64,000 bases of DNA from Gemmatimonadota bacterium (GTDB lineage Bacteria; Gemmatimonadota; Gemmatimonadetes; Gemmatimonadales; Gemmatimonadaceae): assembly GCA_016704465.1 (NCBI GenBank), contig JADJAD010000012.1, forward strand, positions 124,001-188,000, read 5' to 3'. Shown here piece by piece: positions 58,105 to 64,000 of the stretch (position 1 is its first letter; the number at the start of each line of letters is the position of its first letter). A model generated the notes under the pieces. That model worked only from the letters and a program-made list of their open reading frames with translations. It had not been told where the DNA came from and ran no database searches. Made by a program: the position numbers and the translations under genes.

Positions 58105-58569
58105 ATGACTTCTCGCAAGCGCCCCGGAACAGCTCTCGCATCTCCCAAGCTCCCCGCGACGATGAAGCTCTCGGGGGACGGTGTCGGCACCGTCCTCGGA
58201 CAGCTCGAGTCTCGCCTGATGCGGCTCTGTTGGGATGCTCGGGAGCCCCTCACGGCCCGCGAGATTCACGAGCAGCTCCGAATCGAGCACCCGGTCTCGC
58301 CGTTCACCAGCACCACGGTGTTGAACCGGCTCGTCGAAAAGGGCCTTCTCAAGCGCGAGCGTGTCGATGGGCGCCTGCACTTCAGTGCGCGCGTCAACGA
58401 ATCGTCGTTCGTCTCGCATGCGTCGCGTAGGGCGGTCGAGGGCATCCTATCCCTCGGCGCTGAGGCCGTCACGGCATCTTTTGTCGATGTGCTGGCGGAA
58501 CGCGATCCTGCCCAGCTCGAGGAACTCGCTCGCCTCATCCGCCAGAAACTGCGGGAGCAGGGGGGCTGA
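58105..58569 (+). CDS. BlaI/MecI/CopY-family repressor of the copper region
   Basis: The 154-residue protein has the winged-helix core: LESRLMRLCWDAREPLTAREI, FTSTTVLNRLVEKGLLKRERV and GRLHFSARV, then a helical dimerisation part. Unlike CopY it has a single cysteine and no CxC metal motif, so it cannot sense copper as CopY does. BlaI proteins are instead inactivated by cleavage by a membrane M56 protease, encoded 5 bp downstream. Palindromes TTTAC-N5-GTAAA in front of nearby copper genes are its likely targets, similar in layout to TACA-N-TGTA sites of BlaI/CopY. Confidence 0.88.
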   Translation: MTSRKRPGTALASPKLPATMKLSGDGVGTVLGQLESRLMRLCWDAREPLTAREIHEQLRIEHPVSPFTSTTVLNRLVEKGLLKRERVDGRLHFSARVNESSFVSHASRRAVEGILSLGAEAVTASFVDVLAERDPAQLEELARLIRQKLREQGG

Positions 58570-58574
58570 CGGCG

Positions 58575-59660
58575 ATGCGGGTGGCCCCGTCCGCCGTCCG
58601 GCCTCCGGTCATTCGCCGCGAAGAGCGCAGACGACGCGTGCTGTTGTTCGCAATGGTGGCGGCGTTGCTGCTTGGGATTACCCCGGTGGTGGGGCATCAT
58701 GTGCTCGGCGCGGTCGACTGGCTCTCGGCGGAGCAGCAGCACCTCGGAATGCTCTGCCTGGTTACGCTGCATCAACTGCTAGCGCCCGTTCATGATCTTT
58801 CGCATTGGTTGCTCTACCTGGGAATCGTCTTTGCAGTCGTGGAGCGGGGGCGTGTGCTCTGGCGTCACTGGAGGGTGATGCGGGCGCTGCCGCAGTCACG
58901 AATCATGCCTGATGGGCCAATTGGCCTCGCCGCACGTCGCGCCGGCCTCAACCCCGAGCGTGTTCGCGCGATATCGGGCTTGCCAACGCCCGCGTTCGTA
59001 TCAGGCTGGCTTAGGCCGCGCGTCATCGTCGCCGCAGATTTGCCTGACCTTCTGACAGCCGACGAACTTACGGCTGTTCTTGCCCACGAGGCCGTCCATG
59101 TGCGGCGCCGCGATCCGCTGCGGCTCTTTTCGCTTCGCGCGCTGGGCTCGCTGCTGTTCTGGCTCCCGGTCATGCGGCGCCTGGCCGCTGATCTTGAGGA
59201 TGAAGTCGAGATCACCGCCGACGATGAAGTCTCGCAGCACCTCGCGCTCCCGCTCGCATCAGCCGTGCTGAAGTTGGGTAGCGTCCGCACCAACCCCGTC
59301 GCGGCCACGGTCGGATTTCAACGGGCCGACTTGCTACCGCGAAGAATTCGTCGCCTCGCGGGTGAGGACACGGTTGCCTCCTCGCACACGTCCACCGGCT
59401 CGCTGGTCGCGGCGGCTGCCGCGCTGTTGCTCACGTGGAGTTCCGGTCTGATGGTGCTGCACCCACTCAGCGATGCCTCGGATCACAGTGAGCACGGACC
59501 AGCGCACTGCGATCATCCGAACGGAAACGCGCTGACGCACTTGTTCTGTCGCGGGTGGACAGTGGGAACCGGAAACTCTGCCGCGGGATGCCCACATGAC
59601 GACGACCATCATCTCGTCAGCGGGCTACCTACCCCGGCGTCCACAGCACCCGCGATCTGA
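58575..59660 (+). CDS. M56 (BlaR1-like) membrane protease with His/Cys-rich tail, candidate copper sensor
   Basis: The 361-residue protein has membrane segments near residues 22-45, 60-92 and 275-296, and the zinc protease motif HEAVH (171-175) followed by RRRDPLRL and a DLEDEVEITADDEV third-ligand region. BlaR1 and MecR1 have a beta-lactam-binding domain after the last helix. Here residues 297-361 are a short tail with eight His and three Cys (DHSEHGPAHCDH; CPHDDDHH), fitting a metal-binding sensor. I infer that periplasmic copper activates the protease, which cleaves the repressor encoded upstream. No signature of a penicillin-binding domain is present. Confidence 0.85.
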   Translation: MRVAPSAVRPPVIRREERRRRVLLFAMVAALLLGITPVVGHHVLGAVDWLSAEQQHLGMLCLVTLHQLLAPVHDLSHWLLYLGIVFAVVERGRVLWRHWRVMRALPQSRIMPDGPIGLAARRAGLNPERVRAISGLPTPAFVSGWLRPRVIVAADLPDLLTADELTAVLAHEAVHVRRRDPLRLFSLRALGSLLFWLPVMRRLAADLEDEVEITADDEVSQHLALPLASAVLKLGSVRTNPVAATVGFQRADLLPRRIRRLAGEDTVASSHTSTGSLVAAAAALLLTWSSGLMVLHPLSDASDHSEHGPAHCDHPNGNALTHLFCRGWTVGTGNSAAGCPHDDDHHLVSGLPTPASTAPAI

Positions 59661-59695
59661 TCGGCCATTGCCAGCGCAGCAGGTCTTGGGGTATA

Positions 59696-59712
59696 TTTTA
59701 CGGAGCGTAAAA
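59696..59712. promoter_or_regulatory. BlaI-like operator copy 3 upstream of copC
   Basis: TTTTAC-N5-GTAAAA, a 6-bp arm version (59696-59701 and 59707-59712), overlaps a TATATT -10-like sequence (59692-59697) 25 bp before the copC start. Repression of copCD is expected. Confidence 0.75.
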
Positions 59713-59736
59713 ATAGACCACTCCAACGACCCGTCC

Positions 59737-60141
59737 ATGAAGCTGAGAAATCGAGCCTGGGCCTTTCTGTTCGCGCTGAGTGTTGCCGCACCCCTCAGTG
59801 CGGCGTACGCTCATCCGCGCCTTCTCAAGGCGACTCCCGCCGCTGATAGCCGATCCGCCGAGGCACCGCGACAGGTTGCGTTGACCTTCAACGAGTCGTT
59901 GGACGTCGCGCTCACCCGCGTCACCCTCCTTCGTGGAGACACGCAGGTACGAGCAGACTCTCTGCATTTGGCCGCCGGCGATGATAAGACGGTAGTAGCG
60001 TCGCTCGACGCAGCGCTCGCGCCCGGAAGCTATACCGTTCGCTGGCAGGTTACCGGCGATGATGGACACCCCGTACGCGGCGAGTTCAAGTTTGAGGTCA
60101 TCGCGACGGGCGTCCGGACGTCGAAAGCGACGCGCCCGTAG
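59737..60141 (+). CDS. copC: Periplasmic copper-binding protein CopC
   Basis: The 134-residue protein has a signal peptide ending AAYA and the mature start AHPRLL, whose first histidine is a Cu2+ ligand in CopC. PAADSRSAEAPRQVALTFNE, a beta-sandwich pattern, and the C-terminal DDGHPVRGEFKFEV with the second conserved His follow. It hands copper to CopD, encoded 15 bp later. The start is set by the operator and the signal peptide. Confidence 0.92.
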   Translation: MKLRNRAWAFLFALSVAAPLSAAYAHPRLLKATPAADSRSAEAPRQVALTFNESLDVALTRVTLLRGDTQVRADSLHLAAGDDKTVVASLDAALAPGSYTVRWQVTGDDGHPVRGEFKFEVIATGVRTSKATRP

Positions 60142-60156
60142 CGACGCGGCTTTCGG

Positions 60157-61110
60157 ATGGAGAGTTATTTCGGCGTCGAGTCCCCGGCGTTCGTCGCTAT
60201 ACGGGCGGTGCTCTCTATCTGCAGTATCTGCCTGCTCGGTGCCTTCGCGTTGCGCTGGGCCGTGGTCGCGCGCTACGTGGGACCCGACGCGGAAGGAATG
60301 CGTGCGGCGGTAGATGAGCGTCTGCCGCGCTGGATCGACTGGTTAGGCATTACCGCCGTCGCAGCGTCCGTTGCTCGGCTCATTGCCCAGCACGCGGCGG
60401 TGTTCGGCACCGATGTTGCGCTATCGAGAGATGCGGTCGCGACGCTGCTCTTTCGCTCCGGGTGGGGAAAAGCGTGGTGGGTCGCAACCCTGGCCGCTGT
60501 GACCATAACATGGATCGCGCCCCGTCTGCGCCAGAGATCCGGCGTCGCGTGGGTCGCGGCCGCCGCCGTCACGCTGTTGTTCGTAGCGTCGCAGCCGTGG
60601 TCCGGCCATCCCGCCGCTGCAGACGTGCCGTGGCTGGCAACTTCAATCCAACTGCTGCATCTCATCGGCGCCGGGGGCTGGCTGGGTAGTCTCGCGCTGT
60701 TGACGGTCGTGGCGATTCCGGCGGCGAAGAGTCTCGAGGTCGCAGAGTCTAGATCCGTTGATGCACGGATCGCTGGTTTGGTGCGCGCGTTCAGCCCCAC
60801 CGCCCTCGCGTTCGCCGCACTATTGGCCACCACCGGGACAGTGACCGCGTGGAGGCATCTTGGCGGCCTGCTCCCGTCCCGCGGTGTGGCGCAGAGCGGC
60901 GCCCCACGGCCGGCCGCTGCGCTCAAGCTGGGCTTCCTCAGTATCGTGCTGGCGGCAGGCGTCTACAACTGGCGCCGCGTGCGGCCTGCCTTGGGCGAGC
61001 CGCATGCGACTGTCCGACTGCGCCGATCATCGCTGGTAGAGCTGACGGCTGCCTTGCTCGTAGTCGTGGTGACCGCGGTGCTCGTGGCCTCGCCGATGCC
61101 GGGCGAATAG
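60157..61110 (+). CDS. copD: Inner-membrane copper protein CopD
   Basis: The 317-residue protein has eight hydrophobic segments and the CopD hallmarks SGWGKAWWV, SGHPAA, a LLHLIGAGGWLGSL segment with conserved His and FSPTALAFAALLATTGT. It imports or relays copper across the inner membrane for CopC. It shares the copC promoter. Confidence 0.9.
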   Translation: MESYFGVESPAFVAIRAVLSICSICLLGAFALRWAVVARYVGPDAEGMRAAVDERLPRWIDWLGITAVAASVARLIAQHAAVFGTDVALSRDAVATLLFRSGWGKAWWVATLAAVTITWIAPRLRQRSGVAWVAAAAVTLLFVASQPWSGHPAAADVPWLATSIQLLHLIGAGGWLGSLALLTVVAIPAAKSLEVAESRSVDARIAGLVRAFSPTALAFAALLATTGTVTAWRHLGGLLPSRGVAQSGAPRPAAALKLGFLSIVLAAGVYNWRRVRPALGEPHATVRLRRSSLVELTAALLVVVVTAVLVASPMPGE

Positions 61111-61136
61111 CTACCGATCAACCCGCAGCGCGTCGA

Positions 61137-62470
61137 TCAGCTCGCCGATGGCGATTGCGAGGGGGGCAGGACAGGTGATGTTCTTGCGTCGCCGAATGCC
61201 AAGCAGACGCCAGCAGATACGCATGGGCGCCACCAGAATCGCGTCTGGCTCACCACATGGTCGAATAGAGCACGGTGGTGTACATGAGACCGAACGACGA
61301 GCGTCGACGGACGTCTGGCGGCAAAACGTTTGTAGGACATCCGCCGTTGCGGGGGCCCCAACGCGGCAGAGACTTGCGTGGGTGGGCTGTCATCAGGTGA
61401 GCGCTCGGCGTTCCGCTGCACCCGTTCGATGAGGGGGGGGCACGGAGTGGGCGTCGAAGCGGGCGCCGGGACCACGAACCGCTGCCGAATGCCGAGATTC
61501 GTGCGCTGCATCGACACCGGCCGCCGTGAGGGCGCGTAGGCATCAAGCGTCTCCGGGACCACGAAGCCTGAGTCCACCGGTGCGTACACAACTCCTTGCC
61601 CTCCACGGTGAGGATGTCCTCCCACAGCGCGACCTCCCACATGTCGCCTCGCGGCCGACCGATTTCCTTCATCAACTCTGCCGTAACGTTGAGCGCCGCA
61701 ACCCCGTCGCTGACGCGGATAAACGCGATGCGAGACACGGCCATGAATGCCGCCAGCACCTCGTCCCGACTCGCGGGCCGCGCAAGATCAACAATCCAGT
61801 GGTGGAGATGTCCTACGTTCTGGGGCGACTTGGTCGCGATGGTCACGACGTCGAGGTCGGGAAGCACGGTGCGCGCATCCGGACCCTGATGACTGGGGAT
61901 CACCGGCTCCGGGACCATCGTGTTCATGATTCCCTCGCGATGACTTTCCCACGGGTCGGACGCCCGTCGCACCAGGACGCCGCGGGCTCGCCCGAGCAGT
62001 CCCGCCTGGCGGAGCGCGAAGAGGGTCCGCACCGTTGAGGTGGTGTTGCATGAGACGACGCGCGTGGACCGGCGGTCGAGGGCGGACTCGTAGTTCGCAC
62101 ACGCGACGAAGGAGTGTCCGGCCAGATCGTGTTTCGCTCCGCCCTGGAAGATGTGTCGTACGCCCGCCGCGTTGTACAGCTCTCTATTCTGGGCGTCCAC
62201 ACCTTTTGGGGTACAATCCACCACGACATCCGCAACCGCGAGCAGTTCCCCAAGGTCACCCCTAGGCTCGCACCCGGCCGCGCGCAGCGCCGTGACGGAT
62301 TCGGCGGTTGCTCCATAGATCGCAAAGTCGCGTTCCCGTGCCACTTGCATCCGCCAGTCGGTCGCGACGTCGACGATTCCGGCAAGCTGCATGTCGGGCT
62401 GCATGCCCACGGCGTCGGCGACGCGACGCCCGATCACCCCGAATCCATTCACTGCGACGCGAACAGTCAT
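61137..62470 (-). CDS. Archaeal-type (type II) glyceraldehyde-3-phosphate dehydrogenase in the copper regulon, frameshifted
   Basis: From ATG 62470: Rossmann NGFGVIGRR (8-16), VDCTPKG, GGAKHDLAGHSFVA and the catalytic SCNTTSTVRTL (C141) are typical of type II GAPDH, which oxidises glyceraldehyde 3-phosphate with NAD(P)+. After VEGKEL near 61590 the frame breaks; another continues VYAPVDSGFVVPETLDAYAP and ends TNLGIRQRF as family C-termini do, running on to a stop at 61137. One missing base explains it. The start overlaps the stop of the Cys-rich copper-store gene (ATGA), so it shares that gene's operator. Ordinary GAPDH is a known copper target, so this could be a copper-tolerant substitute. 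Confidence 0.8.
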
Positions 62471-62796
62471 CCGGCCATCTTGCGGCACGCCTCGGCGCAA
62501 CGACGGCAGGCCTCAGCGCAGCTCTTGCAGTGTTCCATCTCGTGCGCATCGCATTCCTTGGCGCACCAATCGCAGATGTCGGCGCACAGCGCGCAGAGTT
62601 GCTTGGCAAAGGGGCTCTGGCGCGCTATCGCATCGCTACAGAGTCGGGCGATGGCGGCGCACTCAATGCAGCACGCCGGGCAATCATTGGAGCTGGTCTT
62701 GCCGGTCATATGCGCGAAACAATGGCCGCATTCTGTCGCGCAGTCGTTGCACGCGGCGATGCAATCCTTCGCCGTCTGATCGAGATGGTGGCTCAT
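62467..62796 (-). CDS. Cys-rich four-helix-bundle copper storage protein (Csp/DUF326 type)
   Basis: ATG 62796 gives 109 residues with 20 cysteines (12, 16, 19, 23, 26, 39, 42, 43, 46, 53, 68, 71, 75, 78, 82, 90, 93, 97, 100, 104), mostly spaced three or four apart along helices (CIAACNDCATECGHC; CAEACRRCAEAC). Csp proteins hold many Cu+ ions inside a four-helix bundle. No signal peptide is seen, so it would store copper in the cytosol. An operator of the TTTAC-N5-GTAAA type lies 93 bp upstream. Confidence 0.92.
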   Translation of the reverse strand: MSHHLDQTAKDCIAACNDCATECGHCFAHMTGKTSSNDCPACCIECAAIARLCSDAIARQSPFAKQLCALCADICDWCAKECDAHEMEHCKSCAEACRRCAEACRKMAG

Positions 62797-62888
62797 GATG
62801 TGCCCTCGTGAGTTTTGGTTGAGACCTCGGCGCAAGCCATCGAGCGATATTCCGCCCTGCATTCGGTTGCAGTTCTACGCATACATGT

Positions 62889-62903
62889 TTTACATAGCGT
62901 AAA
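62889..62903. promoter_or_regulatory. BlaI-like operator copy 4 upstream of the copper-store gene
   Basis: TTTAC (62889-62893) and GTAAA (62899-62903) with five bases between, in front of the leftward csp-GAPDH pair. Confidence 0.75.
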
Positions 62904-63059
62904 GACGGAATGCGCACAATCAACCTTGAGAGCTATTCGGCCGGCGACGAGTCGGCGCGCCGAAGGTACACGACAGCGAACGAAGCAGTCAGTCGGGCCC
63001 TGGGTCGCAGAAAAATCGCGGTGCGGGCGGCCCTCGTGAGACCTCCTGTCACAGCGTAT

Positions 63060-63074
63060 TTTACCCGAAGTAAA
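63060..63074. promoter_or_regulatory. BlaI-like operator copy 5 upstream of the NTF2-like gene
   Basis: TTTAC (63060-63064) and GTAAA (63070-63074), 36 bp before the rightward NTF2/DUF4198 gene pair. With copy 4 it makes the divergent spacer 62797-63109 controlled at both ends. Confidence 0.75.
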
Positions 63075-63109
63075 GGTGTGCCTCCCCCGCCACCCCATCC
63101 AGCCTCCTC

Positions 63110-63581
63110 ATGCTGCCGATTCTGCGCATAGGCGCGCTCGCCTTCTCGCTGGGCGCCCTCTTCCCGACGTCCCCCTTACGCGCACAAGCAGCGCGGGCTG
63201 ACTCAATCGCCCTCACGACCGCCGTCGCACGGTTCCACGACGCGCTTACCGCGGGCGATTCCGTGCGCGCCGTCGCCATGCTGGCGAGCGACGCCCTCGT
63301 TCTCGAAAGCGGTGCCATCGAGACCCGCCCGCGCCGAGTATCTCGGCCACCATTTGGGTGCGGACATGGCGGCGAGCAAAGACTCCAAGGGCACTCAAAC
63401 CGTTGTCCAGGTTCGGGTAGCCGGAGACGCCGCCTACGTCGTATCACGGACGGTCACCCCGCCGACGGGCGAAGAAGGTTCGACAGGTTCGCAGATGGCG
63501 GAGCTGATGGTGCTTGAGCGCACGACAACGGGCTGGAAGATTCAGGCGATCCACTGGTCGTCTCGCCGACGCCGCTCGTGA
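63110..63581 (+). CDS. Exported NTF2/SnoaL-like protein (DUF4440 type), frameshifted
   Basis: The first frame has a signal peptide (ending PLRAQ) and VARFHDALTAGDSVRAVAML, LESGAIETR. After a break near 63330 the other frame continues AEYLGHHLGADMAASK, VSRTVTPPTGEEG, SQMAELMVLERTTTGWKI and IHWSSRRRR. The join recreates a protein of about 155 residues matching its relative at 51716-52201 throughout. It follows operator copy 5. The next gene starts inside its stop (GTGA). Confidence 0.75.
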
Positions 63582-64000
63582 CACGCACTGGAGACTCGGC
63601 GATTCGACGCCTTGGGCGCCGCCCTGTGGCCATGGCGGCCACGGTAGTTGTCGCGTTGTTCGCTGGTTCGGCGACACTGCTTACGGCACACGACTTTTGG
63701 CTGGTGCCTGACGCGTTTGCGGTCACGCCTGGCGGGCGCATCGAATTGAGCGGCCAGACGTCGAGCCTGTTTCCGAGCAGTTTGTCGGCCGTAGCACCGG
63801 ATCGTATCATCTCAGCGCAGGTCGTCACGGCCAACTCAGCGGTCACCGTTCGCGATGTGTCTGTGCAGGGGCAATCGCTTCGACTCGCGCACGCGGCCAC
63901 CACAGCAGGCCAACACCTTATCGGCGTGCAGCTCGCGCCGAGAACCGTCCGCGAATCGCCGGCAAGTTTTCGGCGGTACCTCGATCTGGAGGGCGCGCCG
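63578..64000 (+). CDS. DUF4198 / NikM-like periplasmic protein, 5' part
   Basis: GTG 63578 (overlapping the preceding stop) opens a frame that runs off the window end. A signal peptide is followed by TAHDFWLVPD, the DUF4198 hallmark whose AHDFW start holds a metal-binding His after cleavage, and by TPGGRIELSG and SPASFRRYLDLEG. ATG 63632 is an alternative start. DUF4198 proteins often belong to cobalt/nickel or copper handling; here it shares the operator in front of the NTF2-like gene. Confidence 0.78.
   Translation, partial: MTRTGDSAIRRLGRRPVAMAATVVVALFAGSATLLTAHDFWLVPDAFAVTPGGRIELSGQTSSLFPSSLSAVAPDRIISAQVVTANSAVTVRDVSVQGQSLRLAHAATTAGQHLIGVQLAPRTVRESPASFRRYLDLEGAP

Noticed and set aside
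58105..59660. Beta-lactam resistance regulators (blaI/blaR1)
   Set aside because: No penicillin-binding sensor domain in the protease and no beta-lactamase nearby; context is copper resistance.
1..64000. tRNA or rRNA genes and riboswitches
   Set aside because: None recognised by eye in the intergenic regions; a covariance-model scan would be needed to exclude small RNAs.

Overview
The window is a GC-rich, gene-dense piece of bacterial chromosome. Gram-negative traits are clear: a type IV pilus or type II secretion inner-membrane protein, TolC-type outer-membrane proteins, a porin, PcoB, lipoproteins and Tat export. The codon style, the small NTF2-like exported proteins and the BlaI/M56 regulator pair would fit Gemmatimonadota, but no rRNA or housekeeping marker is present and that assignment is an inference. 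Translational coupling by GTGA overlaps is frequent (E2/E1, E1/JAB, ArsR/CDF, Rieske/porin, cusC/cusB, NTF2/DUF4198).

Layout. 1-2.5 kb: the end of a PilC/GspF gene, a spacer with seven short direct repeats, and a metallophosphoesterase. 2.5-16 kb: a defence and accessory island. It holds an MmeI-like single-chain restriction-modification enzyme; a type II CBASS operon (TIR-SAVED effector, CD-NTase, separate E2 and E1 proteins, JAB peptidase); a DUF4238 protein; an MbcA/ParS/Xre-type antitoxin next to an unrecognised protein; and several hypotheticals. 16-24.4 kb: a transposition-like module of unusual composition: a ribbon-helix-helix regulator facing a palindrome-containing promoter, a RecB/Cas4-like Fe-S nuclease, an XRE regulator, a TnsB/TniA/MuA-type DDE transposase, a TnsC/TniB-type AAA ATPase and a large protein of unknown function.

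24.5-37.5 kb: divalent-metal resistance: CDF transporter plus ArsR regulator, CzcCBA, a P1B-4 ATPase, a HEAT-repeat lipoprotein and a zinc-metalloprotease lipoprotein. 37.6-40.8 kb: a di-haem oxidoreductase / Rieske / porin operon behind a DtxR/MntR-like palindrome, probably iron- or manganese-linked. 42-49.7 kb: CusCBA copper/silver efflux and a Met-rich Ig-like lipoprotein. 49.9-51.7 kb: a decayed patch with an orphan DUF2384 antitoxin and a restriction-nuclease remnant.

51.7-64 kb: a copper-detoxification region: NTF2-like exported proteins, a P1B-3 copper ATPase with a His-rich tail, PcoB, a Tat-exported multicopper oxidase, CopC, CopD, a Cys-rich four-helix copper store, an archaeal-type GAPDH and a DUF4198 protein. 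It is punctuated by five copies of one palindrome, TTTAC-N5-GTAAA, and carries a BlaI-type repressor with an M56 protease whose sensor tail is rich in His and Cys. This suggests a copper-responsive BlaR/BlaI-like regulon, the most interesting system seen here together with the transposition module and the split-Cap2 CBASS.

About ten genes are interrupted by single-base frameshifts although both sides stay conserved. That many in 64 kb suggests sequencing indels at least as much as real pseudogenes, so each broken gene should be checked against raw reads.
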